The notes beneath the pieces were generated by a model, which was not told the origin of the DNA, ran no database searches, and saw only the letters and a list, made by a program, of their open reading frames with translations. 64,000 nt of DNA, from contig NZ_CP009516.1 of the NCBI RefSeq assembly GCF_000970285.1, forward strand, positions 1,095,036 to 1,159,035, given 5' to 3'. Made by a program: the position numbers and the translations under genes. Of this stretch, positions 29,597 to 38,413 are shown piece by piece. Each line of letters begins with the position of its first letter. The stretch's first letter is position 1. Origin of the DNA: Methanosarcina horonobensis HB-1 = JCM 15518. GTDB taxonomy: Archaea; Halobacteriota; Methanosarcinia; Methanosarcinales; Methanosarcinaceae.

Positions 29597-29752
29597 ATGA
29601 TAAAGATTTTTAGCAACCTTGAAAAAATGCTTAAGAATCATGCAGATGAAATGTCCGATGAAGATATATTATATGAAATTCAGAAGATGGTAGGAGATCT
29701 CAGCCCAGAAAAACAGAGATTATTTAAAAAGAAGTTGTTGGAAGGGAAGTAA
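29597..29752 (+). CDS. Small hypothetical protein (51 residues)
   Basis: An ATG at 29597 opens a 51-codon frame to the TAA at 29750-29752. The product is highly charged and probably all-helical (LEKMLKNHADEMSDEDILYE, then SPEKQRLFKKKLLEGK). The SDEDILYEIQKMV pattern looks like real protein. It converges on hsdM with about 50 bases between the two stops. I do not recognise a family. Confidence 0.45.
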   Translation: MIKIFSNLEKMLKNHADEMSDEDILYEIQKMVGDLSPEKQRLFKKKLLEGK

Positions 29753-29804
29753 ACAGGTTAGAGTTTTCCTCTGCCTGTTACCCAGTTATCAATCTTTTCT
29801 CACA

Positions 29805-31322
29805 TTATTTTTGGGACTCGAATAAACCACTGAAGTTTTGTTTTAGACTTTCCATCTTGGTTCTGATTGCTTGCTCGTCGGTTTGCCATCTCTGGTATAA
29901 TTTATCAAGTGGCTCATACTCAACTTCTTCGTACTTGATTTCCTTGTATTTCGAAATACTGAGGTCATAATTGTTTTCCCTTATTTCATCCGCAGACACA
30001 AAGAAGCACTTCGCCGTCCTGTCTGTAAAGTCGTTTTCATACCTTTTCTGGAACTTTTCTATGATGTCAGGTATGTCACCCTTCCCATCTATGAATGTGC
30101 GCTTATCATCCAGGGAAAAACCATCTGCAGTCATATCATAGAACCACACATTTTCTGTTGGTTCCCCTTTGGTAAAGAACAACACACCTGTAGACACGCC
30201 CGCATAAGGTTTAAACACACCAGAAGGCATGGAAATTACAGCATCCAGACGGCATTTATCCATCATTTTTTTCCTTATTTCTCGATGGGCGTTGGTGGAC
30301 CCGAACAGTACGCCATCAGGAACAATTACTGCACACTTTCCACCTATGGTCAGCAAGTCGTACATAAGTTCCAGGAAGAGCAGTTCGGTTTTAGAGGTAC
30401 TTATACTGAATTTGGTTTTAATCTCGTCTACATCAATGCTCCCTTTGAACGGAGGATTAGCGAGAATCAGATCATACTTCCCTTTTTCTTTAGTACATTC
30501 TGTAAGGCTATTTCTTTGAGATATATGCGGTCCCCTTATGCCATGCATCATAAGGTTCATTAGAGATATTTTAATCATCGTGGGATCTATCTCTGATCCA
30601 TACAGAGTGTCATTGAGAAGTTTATCCCATTCTTTATTGCTAAGTTTGTCTGCTTTGAAGTTTGATCTGTTGCCGAATTCATCAACTTCAATAAAGTTTG
30701 GAGATGTGTGTTCCTCAAGAATGTGCCTCATTATTGAGACAAGAAATCCTGCTGTCCCACAGGCTGGATCACACGCCCTTTCTCCGATTTTTGGCTGTGC
30801 AATATCAACCATCATATCTCTGATATGTTTTGGTGTTCTGAACTGTCCGTTTTTACCCGCAGTTCGGAGCTCATCAAGGATAAATTCGTAGATATCTCCT
30901 TGAGTATCGAGGTTCTGTTCTTTTATATGAAGCTCGTTTATTATTTTTACAGCTTCAGATAGCAGGGCACCTGTAGGAATTACAAATGTCGCATCTTTCA
31001 TGTATTTCCTGTAAAGGGAATTTTCGTCTCCCAGCTCCTTTAAGAACGGAAAGATTTCGTCCCTCACGAGTTTTAATGAGTCTTTAGCTCTGTCATCTGC
31101 CCAGTTAGACCACTTATATTTCTCATGACCTTTGAATGTGGACTCGTACGAGGAGTTGTTTAGCAGTGCGTCGTTTATTCGTTGTGTGTCTTCATCTTCG
31201 AGTCTCTTCATGAAGAGAAGATATGAAATCTGTTCAATTGCAGTAAGTGGGTTAGAAATCCCACCACTCCAAAATTTATTCCACAGTTTTGCAATGTTTG
31301 ATTTTAGAGTTGGGTCTAACAT
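29805..31322 (-). CDS. hsdM: Type I restriction-modification methyltransferase subunit HsdM
   Basis: A 505-residue adenine methyltransferase subunit. The HsdM N-terminal helical domain (about 8-140) is followed by the N6-Mtase domain, with SAM-binding DPACGTAGF at 185-193 and the catalytic NPPF at 289-292. The C-terminal helical tail (from about 460) contacts the specificity subunit. It overlaps hsdS by 7 bases and is the last gene of the minus-strand island operon. Nothing looks broken. Confidence 0.95.
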   Translation of the reverse strand: MLDPTLKSNIAKLWNKFWSGGISNPLTAIEQISYLLFMKRLEDEDTQRINDALLNNSSYESTFKGHEKYKWSNWADDRAKDSLKLVRDEIFPFLKELGDENSLYRKYMKDATFVIPTGALLSEAVKIINELHIKEQNLDTQGDIYEFILDELRTAGKNGQFRTPKHIRDMMVDIAQPKIGERACDPACGTAGFLVSIMRHILEEHTSPNFIEVDEFGNRSNFKADKLSNKEWDKLLNDTLYGSEIDPTMIKISLMNLMMHGIRGPHISQRNSLTECTKEKGKYDLILANPPFKGSIDVDEIKTKFSISTSKTELLFLELMYDLLTIGGKCAVIVPDGVLFGSTNAHREIRKKMMDKCRLDAVISMPSGVFKPYAGVSTGVLFFTKGEPTENVWFYDMTADGFSLDDKRTFIDGKGDIPDIIEKFQKRYENDFTDRTAKCFFVSADEIRENNYDLSISKYKEIKYEEVEYEPLDKLYQRWQTDEQAIRTKMESLKQNFSGLFESQK

Positions 31323-32461
31323 ACGAGCTCACCTTTGAATGCTTTGTCAAGAATTTGATTGTACATCTCGTTTACAATGACAGTCGAATTTTTTTGGCTA
31401 CATTTGATTTCTTCAATGAATCTGGCAAAATCCGCAAATTTTTGTTGCAGCTCGATCGGCGGCAAAATTACATCTATATTCTTAATTTGGCTGAACTCAA
31501 GGTTGTCAGCTGTAACGGATCTTACACGATTTAGTAAATATCTCTGGTATATCTTAAAGAAGTGAAGCATGAATTGTGAATTTGTGAGTTTATCGTCAAA
31601 AACAAAAGCCTTCATATCCTGATTCATTGTAACTTCGCACACGTTTATTGCCACAGGGAGTTTCGTTTTAAGAATTCCACTTCGAATGACCATGAGCAAA
31701 GAGTTTGGAGGGATCAGTTTTGTTGAACTTTCTTTAATGGCTTTTTCTGAAATATGGTCAATGCTATCAAGAATAAAATCCTGTTTCATATCTTTTGGAG
31801 TAACCCACGGAATCTTTCCTTCATAATATTCTGATATGGATTTAGAAGGAGTTCCGCCTCCAAATATATTCAAGCACAATTTTTCAAGTTTTTCTGTACT
31901 CCAACCCCTTGGATTTATTACGGGGTCTCCAAACATCTCTAAAAATGCACTCTGTATTATCTGGTTGGAAATTGAGTTAGCATCAGCTTGAAGGCATTTG
32001 ATTTCTTCGATAGAATCTAGGATTTCTACAATTTTGTGCTGAACTTTGAATGGAGGAACAGGAACAATAGCCTCTTTTAAATACTTAAAAAAACGAGCAT
32101 ATCCTTCATACGGATACTTGATTGATCTTATCATATAGTACAGATATTTGAGGTCAATATCTAGTCTGCTAGTAGTAAGAATTTTAGTCCCATCCGCGCC
32201 AACTGCAAAAGGAAAATCTATATATTTGGCTATTTTTGTATGGTCCCCAAATATTATAACTGGCAAATCACAACCTACACAATGGGTTTTATCGTTTGTA
32301 TAACCAGCAATCAGAGTCTGACCCTGATCTATTATAGGCAAATCGCCTACATCTTCGTATCCATCTGTTTTAAGATTCTTTTTCCCAGAAGATATAGTGT
32401 TTATTATATCTCCAATTTTGGTCCATTCCCATCCGTCAGGTAGTTCTCTATCCACTTTCAT
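31316..32461 (-). CDS. hsdS: Type I restriction-modification specificity subunit HsdS
   Basis: A 381-residue specificity protein with two target-recognition domains (about 1-150 and 190-345). Each starts with a segment like LPDGWEWTKIGD or NPRGWSTEKLEKLC and ends in a coiled helix (VQHKIVEILDSIEEIKCLQ and LQQKFADFARFIEEIKCSQ). The paired near-identical helices form the spacer for a bipartite target. The ATG overlaps the stop of the preceding 124-residue gene. The recognised DNA sequence cannot be predicted by eye. Confidence 0.93.
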   Translation of the reverse strand: MKVDRELPDGWEWTKIGDIINTISSGKKNLKTDGYEDVGDLPIIDQGQTLIAGYTNDKTHCVGCDLPVIIFGDHTKIAKYIDFPFAVGADGTKILTTSRLDIDLKYLYYMIRSIKYPYEGYARFFKYLKEAIVPVPPFKVQHKIVEILDSIEEIKCLQADANSISNQIIQSAFLEMFGDPVINPRGWSTEKLEKLCLNIFGGGTPSKSISEYYEGKIPWVTPKDMKQDFILDSIDHISEKAIKESSTKLIPPNSLLMVIRSGILKTKLPVAINVCEVTMNQDMKAFVFDDKLTNSQFMLHFFKIYQRYLLNRVRSVTADNLEFSQIKNIDVILPPIELQQKFADFARFIEEIKCSQKNSTVIVNEMYNQILDKAFKGELVC

Positions 32462-32832
32462 CTATTATCCCTCAAAAGTTTCTCAGGAACAGCAACTGAA
32501 TATTCATTTACATTGCCGATTAATGCAGCTCTCTGTTCAAGACCGTCAACAATAGCTGTTTTTAAATTATTCAAAAAAGTCACGGAAATATTCTTAATAA
32601 TCTCGTGATTGATCCCATCATCGGTTTGTATTACCCATGTAAAAAGATCGGTTGATGGATTATATTCCATTAAGTTAATTCCAGAAACGATCAGTGACTT
32701 TGGATTGCCAAGTTCATTTAATATCAGATTCTTCAAAAACCAAGATGGACTTACATCTAATTTCTCGCAATGGGCTACCAGCTGAGTAAAATCATTACGA
32801 GGTAGTTTCGTTGAGACGGTCTTATATTCCAT
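32458..32832 (-). CDS. Ribbon-helix-helix-like protein leading the hsdS-hsdM unit
   Basis: A 124-residue protein. The first 45 residues (YKTVSTKLPRNDFTQLVAHC, then EKLDVSPSWFLKNLILNEL) have the strand-helix-turn-helix pattern of ribbon-helix-helix DNA-binding proteins. The remainder is beta-like sequence I do not recognise, perhaps an effector or partner domain. Its stop overlaps the hsdS start, so it is co-translated with hsdS-hsdM. A palindrome sits at its promoter, which fits autoregulation of the modification genes; this is inference. Confidence 0.65.
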   Translation of the reverse strand: MEYKTVSTKLPRNDFTQLVAHCEKLDVSPSWFLKNLILNELGNPKSLIVSGINLMEYNPSTDLFTWVIQTDDGINHEIIKNISVTFLNNLKTAIVDGLEQRAALIGNVNEYSVAVPEKLLRDNR

Positions 32833-32852
32833 GAACTGTAATTGTAACTGAA

Positions 32853-32886
32853 ACTATATATATTATTGTGTAGACTTAGGTCTACA
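32853..32886 (-). promoter_or_regulatory. Promoter with palindromic operator candidate for the hsd unit
   Basis: On the minus strand a TATA-like TAATATATATAGTTT lies at about 32851-32865, some 20-30 bases before the start codon. Directly upstream of it, at the BRE position, is TGTAGACTTAGGTCTACA (32869-32886), a 7-bp perfect inverted repeat with a 4-base spacer. A bound repressor would block TFB/TBP. Confidence 0.55.
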
Positions 32887-32986
32887 TTTTATTTAAAATA
32901 AATTATTATTTAATGTTGTGATGCTCAAAAAACAAGATTGATAATGCTAATTATTAAATAATTCACCTTCTGATCTCTGGTTAATC

Positions 32987-33874
32987 TTAACTTAGAACAT
33001 CAGTTTTCAAAGGCATTTTGAGATCTTTGTATAAGATAAAGGAAGAAATAGTTAGTCCATATAACAACCCAAACATGTGAACTTTGTGATCAACGTTTAA
33101 ACCTTCTATTTGTATGATAGGTACGAAGGTTATCCATATAAAAGGAGGGACGGCAATTAGTGTAGCAGCTAAGGCAAGATTAAATATTTTATGTATAGTT
33201 GATTTCTGTTGGGAAATTGTTTGGATAATTTTATCTAAACTTTCGAATAGGTTCTTTCTTTCAAAGTATAAGAGGAAGATTAGGATAACCAAGAAAAATA
33301 AAGAAATGATTACTTCTTTGTAGAAAACATACACTGTTAAATTGGACAATATGGCTATAAAAAAAATATATAGTTTTAAAGGCATTCTTAATTCGTTTTT
33401 TGCATAAAGATATGTTGCAAGAGGAAGATAACCTAATAAACAGTATACTATTCCTGAGAGTCCGTTTCCAACATTTGTTTTTGAAAAACATATACAAAAT
33501 ACTGAGTTCACAATTGGATAGACTATTAAGCACATTATCATTAACAGTTTTAGTTTGGTTCTTTTGGCTATTAGCCAAGAAATGAGTGTTAGTAAAATGA
33601 TATATGCAATAACATTGGGGACTAAATGAGCCCAAAAGATAGTATGCGTGTAGCTTGATAAAAATACATTTGTGTTCAGATTTGCAGGGTCTAAAATAAA
33701 AAAAAGTATGACGTTTGAAGCAAGACTGGAATCTAAATCCCATAACACTCTTAAAAAAGTATAAATTGAAAACGTAAGGACTACTGGAAGAAGGATATAA
33801 AGGATGACTTCTCTTGGAAATACTCCTCCTATAAAACTCTCCCTATTTTTGAGATTTAAATCGATACTCGCCAC
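32987..33874 (-). CDS. Rhomboid-family intramembrane serine protease
   Basis: A 295-residue polytopic membrane protein carrying the rhomboid catalytic pattern. HTIFWAHLVPN supplies the H-x3-N motif (H83, N87) of helix 2. GLSGIVYCLLGY puts the nucleophile at S140 and is very close to the E. coli GlpG segment GLSGVVYALMGY. HKVHMFGLLYG gives the catalytic H266 on the last core helix. The stretch between S140 and H266 is unusually long, with additional hydrophobic helices and a charged, helical loop at about 203-230. It lies between hsdR and the ribbon-helix-helix/hsdS/hsdM unit, all on the same strand. The substrate is unknown. Confidence 0.8.
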   Translation of the reverse strand: MASIDLNLKNRESFIGGVFPREVILYILLPVVLTFSIYTFLRVLWDLDSSLASNVILFFILDPANLNTNVFLSSYTHTIFWAHLVPNVIAYIILLTLISWLIAKRTKLKLLMIMCLIVYPIVNSVFCICFSKTNVGNGLSGIVYCLLGYLPLATYLYAKNELRMPLKLYIFFIAILSNLTVYVFYKEVIISLFFLVILIFLLYFERKNLFESLDKIIQTISQQKSTIHKIFNLALAATLIAVPPFIWITFVPIIQIEGLNVDHKVHMFGLLYGLTISSFILYKDLKMPLKTDVLS

Positions 33875-34007
33875 TCTCCCTCACATGGACTTTAACCTTT
33901 CATTAGGATTACTATAAACATGAAGTCTGGTGCATCTGAGTTAGTTTTGTTATTAAAAGTGAAAGTGAAGGTTCCCAGCTTCGCCCGCCAGCGTTCCATT
34001 GAGATGT

Positions 34008-36767
34008 TCAATACATCTTTATTTTACTACATTTTTCCACGATGTCCTGCAATTCTTCGGGTTTGAATACCTCTAAAGGTCTTTCCTGGGATATTGGCAT
34101 TTGTCCAAAATCTCCGATTACAAGAGATTTTTTCTGTATGAATACACTTTCAGCAATTTCTAGCACGTTTTGTTGTTGTGTGGTACGATAACCATCACCA
34201 AAAACTTCCTTTCTGAATTGATTCCTCATAACTTTAGCTGGACTTATTTCGAAAGAAACTCCAAGTAGCTTTCTCAAAAATTCCAGATAATCAACACCAC
34301 TCTTTTTCTGGATATTTTCGATTGTGATATCCGAGCGGATCTCTGTAAGCTGTTTTTCAAGTTTCATCAATTCCTCTGAAGTTACTCCTTCACCCAGGGA
34401 AATTTTCTTTGCAATTGGGTTTGATTCTAGAAAATCAGTAACATCTGAACCAGGTTTAATTTCAGCACCATCATGTATTTCAAATTCAAAGTCCCTTACA
34501 CCTCTGATTTCATCTGGTGCATCAATCTGTAATTTTCGACCTTTTTCAGGCTCGTAATATTTCACAAGAGGGGCAAGTTCCTTGACCAGCAAATCCACCT
34601 TACTAAACGTGAGACCTTCCCAGAACTTATCTTGCATCATCGAGACGATCTTGGTTTTATTATCACGAACCTCATGCAGACTGTCTTTTTGAAGGATATT
34701 CGTTGCAACCTCGATCACGTACTCTTTCAGTTCACCAATGCCTTCAAAATTGTTCTCCAGGATATAAGAGTACAATTCTTCAACTTTCAGGATAAATGCC
34801 ACTACTTTGGGATCCCCACCACAGCTAAATGCCACCAGAGGCGCAATCTCAGTATGCAAATCGTTTATGTATGTGCTCAGGCTAAACGGATTCTTTTTTA
34901 TTTTATCAATCATGATCTTTTTACGCTGAACATGTGGTGCATCGTAATCAAGATCATCGATCATCTCAATAATGCGCCTTGAAATGATTTCGTTTTGTTC
35001 TTTGTCTAGGCTCTTGCCAAGTAACCCCACCCTGTTTGAGAATATCAGGGCAATGGGATTAATTTTTATTATATCCCCTGTTGTTGCCTTGAAATCTTTA
35101 TGGAACTCTACATTGGAATGTCCACCAATCACGAAATCCAGTATGAGGAAGTTTTCTTTAGTGCGGTTGGGCAGCCATTCCAGGTGAGTACAAGATTTCT
35201 GGTTTCTGGTCCCACGTCCAATCATCTGCCAGAAACGAACGGGTGAAAATACAGGTTTCACAAAAACAAGGTTGCAGATTTCAGGGATATCTATGCCTGT
35301 GTCGAGAACCCCTACGGAGAGTGCAATTCTCGGTTCAGACTCGTGCTCAAACCTCCGCACTTCGTCCTCATACCTGTATATATCAGATGTAATTACCTGT
35401 ACATATTTGCTCAATCTTGGGTATACCTTATCGAACACTTTTTTCATATGGACAGCGTGGTCAATACTTGCACAGAAGAATATAGTCTTACAGGGTAGAC
35501 CTTCATCTGATTTGTAGCAGAGTCTCATGAACTCGTGAATAATAAGTTCGTTTGTCTTGTCATCCATGAAAATTTGATCAAACTCCGCTCCCTCAAGTTC
35601 TAGTTCCTCAGGGTTCTCTTCCTGTTTTCGAATTTTATCTTTGAGATCATCGGATAAATCTCGTCCGCTAATCCCTTCTGTCAAGATTTTGGTTTCGATA
35701 ATTTTAGCAACATAAGGGACGAGAATTCCATCTTTTACTGCATCATTGTACGAGTACTCTGCAGTCGGCGCACCGTCATTGCAGTCAAAAAGATCGTAGG
35801 TACTTTTTGATTCGTTTGACCTGGGAGTAGCAGTTAATCCAATCATAAGCCCGTCAAAATAATCCATGAGAACATTGTTCTTGTCATAGTAAGATCGGTG
35901 AGCTTCATCAAAGATAATCAGGTCAAAAAATCCTGGGCTGAACCTGGTATACATCCTGCTTCCTTTTTTGCCCATTAATGTCTGGACAGTGGTGACGTAC
36001 AAGCTGGCGGTCTTCGTAAATCCGTCCCTTAAATCAACAGTAGTATCTTCAAAGTGTTTCTCAAATCCTTTGGTTTTTGCCTGTGTCACCAGAACTGATC
36101 TATCGGCTATAAAAAGTGCATTGCGAATGTAATTGCATTCCAGCAGGCTGTCACATATAGCCATGGCAACACGAGTTTTACCTGTGCCAGTAGCCATATG
36201 CACTAAGGCTCTTTGACATCCTTCTGAGAAGTGCTTATTCAAAATTTCAACAATTGTGACGCTTTTCTTCCTATCAACTATCCCAGTATTAACGCCATAT
36301 TTGATTAGGTCTCTCCTCTCTGTGTGCAGTTTTCGTCTTCGACTAAGATCTTTTTGAGAGAATAAACCACCTACTTTTCTTTCCTGACCATCAAAATCAA
36401 TAAACTTCCATTCTTTCCCATTTGTCAGAAAAATAGGTATGATGATACCCATTTCATTTTCAATATCTTTGGCATAGGTCCTGGCCTGTATCCGCCCCTC
36501 TTCAGGATGTTTTGCATACCTTTTAGCTTCTATGATCGCAAGAGGAGACAAGTCTTCATCAAGAAGGAGATAGTCGATATATTTTTCACCTGATTTATAG
36601 ACTCCATCAGCTATAACATATGATTTTCTTTTAAAATCCGATTTTATAATATTGACCTCTTCTTTAACATAAGGTTTTAACCACCATTTTGCGATCTCGG
36701 GATCAATTAATTTTTCCCGTGTTTCTTCTTCATTAATTTCGGAGTCTAATGTATCAGGAAGTTTCAT
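34008..36767 (-). CDS. hsdR: Type I restriction endonuclease subunit HsdR
   Basis: A 919-residue motor and nuclease subunit. The N-terminal nuclease domain keeps the D...ExK pattern (D65, E80-A-K82). The helicase part has Walker A TGTGKT at 193-198, the DEAH box at 287-290, GLTATPRS, and motif VI MIGRGTRNQ near 530. The C-terminal helical domain contacts HsdM. It cuts DNA lacking HsdM methylation. It is intact, and is the first gene of the island on its strand, 133 bases ahead of the rhomboid gene. Confidence 0.95.
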   Translation of the reverse strand: MKLPDTLDSEINEEETREKLIDPEIAKWWLKPYVKEEVNIIKSDFKRKSYVIADGVYKSGEKYIDYLLLDEDLSPLAIIEAKRYAKHPEEGRIQARTYAKDIENEMGIIIPIFLTNGKEWKFIDFDGQERKVGGLFSQKDLSRRRKLHTERRDLIKYGVNTGIVDRKKSVTIVEILNKHFSEGCQRALVHMATGTGKTRVAMAICDSLLECNYIRNALFIADRSVLVTQAKTKGFEKHFEDTTVDLRDGFTKTASLYVTTVQTLMGKKGSRMYTRFSPGFFDLIIFDEAHRSYYDKNNVLMDYFDGLMIGLTATPRSNESKSTYDLFDCNDGAPTAEYSYNDAVKDGILVPYVAKIIETKILTEGISGRDLSDDLKDKIRKQEENPEELELEGAEFDQIFMDDKTNELIIHEFMRLCYKSDEGLPCKTIFFCASIDHAVHMKKVFDKVYPRLSKYVQVITSDIYRYEDEVRRFEHESEPRIALSVGVLDTGIDIPEICNLVFVKPVFSPVRFWQMIGRGTRNQKSCTHLEWLPNRTKENFLILDFVIGGHSNVEFHKDFKATTGDIIKINPIALIFSNRVGLLGKSLDKEQNEIISRRIIEMIDDLDYDAPHVQRKKIMIDKIKKNPFSLSTYINDLHTEIAPLVAFSCGGDPKVVAFILKVEELYSYILENNFEGIGELKEYVIEVATNILQKDSLHEVRDNKTKIVSMMQDKFWEGLTFSKVDLLVKELAPLVKYYEPEKGRKLQIDAPDEIRGVRDFEFEIHDGAEIKPGSDVTDFLESNPIAKKISLGEGVTSEELMKLEKQLTEIRSDITIENIQKKSGVDYLEFLRKLLGVSFEISPAKVMRNQFRKEVFGDGYRTTQQQNVLEIAESVFIQKKSLVIGDFGQMPISQERPLEVFKPEELQDIVEKCSKIKMY

Positions 36768-37163
36768 AAGTTTTTATCTGTATATATTATATAAATAACT
36801 ATTCCAGTTGAAATATAGAAAAGATTGTATCTGTATTCAGAAGATTTTTTTTCTCAATTCTACACATATCATGATATTGTCATCTAAGTTTGATCAGTGT
36901 GACTTGAACTATTCCAGAAATCTTAAATATTTATCTTATAGAACTAATACCTACCTCAAGAATAAGAAATAGTAGAATACTACCTACCGCGATCATAAGA
37001 GCTAATATAATCATAAGTTCTTTGGTTAAAACTTCTTGAAAATTAATAACAAGTATTATGCATTTACTTATTTACATAGGCATCTATTTAGAAAAATTTG
37101 CATTCTTTTTAGGTATCACACTTATTTTCTGGTTCACGGTGTATTTTTTTAGGTATTCACAAT
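36768..37163. other. Intergenic flank of hsdR
   Basis: Very AT-rich, no gene. It should contain the hsdR promoter; a TATA-like TATATATTATATAA lies at 36781-36794. AGGTATTCAC and TTTTTTTAGGTAT words near 37110-37160 resemble those on the far side of the island. Confidence 0.4.
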
Positions 37164-37612
37164 TTACAGGCAAAGCAGTTCAGCCTGTTTGAGGATATTT
37201 TCGGTAGCAAACTTCTGCATGTCCGGGAGATAGTCATACTTTTCAACAGGCGTTTACACTGACTTTTATCTTTGCCTGGATGTTTTTTTCTGAGGGTTCA
37301 GTCAACACCTGCATTTTGCCTGATAATTTTTACAAGTTATACTTTCCTGAGCCGACGCGGCAGGATAACGGTTCCGAAGTCTTCCCTTTCGGCATCCTCT
37401 GTTTCGGGAGCAATATCCGGGCCGTAAAGGTGACCGTAACCGAGATCGGAAAGGATTTTAAGGGCTGCATCTTCAACTTCGGATTCAGGGATGATGGGAG
37501 GGATGGGGATTTTTCCTTTCTTTTTTTGTCTTTTTTTGTCTTTTTTTGCAGCTTTTGCATCTGCCAGGGATCTGCCAGGGGTGGCTTCAGTTCAAAAGAA
37601 AACTTCAGCCAT
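37164..37612 (-). pseudogene. Remnant of a second hsdR gene (both ends, middle deleted)
   Basis: Frame 37612-37337 starts MAEVFF, hits TGA (37592-37594), then continues with a Lys-rich stretch and a type I HsdR N-terminus: SEVEDAALKILSDLGYGHLY, GPDIAPETEDAERED and VILPRRLRKV before a stop. A separate piece, 37250-37164, reads VEKYDYLPDMQKFATENILK, then QAELLCL and stop, like an HsdR C-terminus. The roughly 900 residues between are gone. It is unrelated in sequence to the intact hsdR next door. Confidence 0.65.
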
Positions 37613-38202
37613 TAAAGCAAGAATATAAAAATTAGAGTTATGTATTTCAGTAAATTTATTTAAATGTAGCTATTTTGTTGTAGCTCTGGTTTGAAAAAAC
37701 GAAAATTGTGATTCCACTGCCGGTGAGATTTATCCTGGAAGGAAACTGGAACTTTTCTTCTTGACATTTATAGATGATCCTTCTGTTATTGAATTTTCAA
37801 AACACTAATCTGGATTAGTACTAATCTAGGTTAGCATTTCTTAGTATCAATTAGAAAGCTAAAAGTTAAAACCGAATAATTAATTTAATACCTTTTTCCG
37901 CGCTAATGTAGGCCAAAAATCTAAAATGTTAATTTTTAAACTTATAGTTTTTTTGTAGAAATATCTCTTTAAAATGACCAGTCTTGTAAATGAGGAACCT
38001 AATAGATATCTTATGTTTAAATTAACAAACTTTATATCTACTTAGCAACTTTCTATTAAAGTCGAGTTAAAACCAGCTAATCTGCTCAGGAGTGATTAAA
38101 AGATTATTTACAACTGCAGAGTAACTATTAAATAATTTTAATACCAATAGACTCTTGAACTAGAAACATATGTTCTGACTACTGTTTCTCATAGTTATAT
38201 CC
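37613..38202. other. Intergenic, no gene seen
   Basis: AT-rich. A short ACTAATCTGGATTAGTACTAATCTAGGTTAG-type duplicated foldback around 37805-37835 is the only clear structure. Confidence 0.4.
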
Positions 38203-38325
38203 ATGTGTTACTGGTTTATGATTATTGGTGGTGGGTTTATGGGAATTTTAACAATGGCAAATACAATGAGAATAATCTATGTAATTGGCCTGCTTATAGC
38301 AGTTTATATTACATTTATAATGTAA
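38203..38325 (+). CDS. Possible small membrane protein (28-40 residues)
   Basis: An ATG at 38203 opens 40 codons; the ATG at 38239, behind GGTGG, would give 28. The product has one hydrophobic helix (IIYVIGLLIAVYITFIM) reaching the stop. It lies about 90 bases ahead of the membrane-protein gene on the same strand. It is too short to be sure. Confidence 0.3.
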   Translation: MCYWFMIIGGGFMGILTMANTMRIIYVIGLLIAVYITFIM

Positions 38326-38413
38326 TTTAACTGATTCTTCTAACTTTTTTGGTTCATATGGATGGTCTCTTGTCTTTTGAGTGTTTCAATTTTTTCGTGT
38401 ATTGGTGACACGT

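Noticed and set aside
29390-29641. Minus-strand 83-codon frame before the RM island
   Set aside because: Composition looks random, there is no ribosome-binding site, and it overlaps the more plausible 51-codon plus-strand gene.
37280-37615. Plus-strand 111-codon frame with poly-Phe stretch
   Set aside because: It is the complement of the Lys-rich hsdR relic; the Phe run comes from the AAAAAAAG repeats on the other strand.
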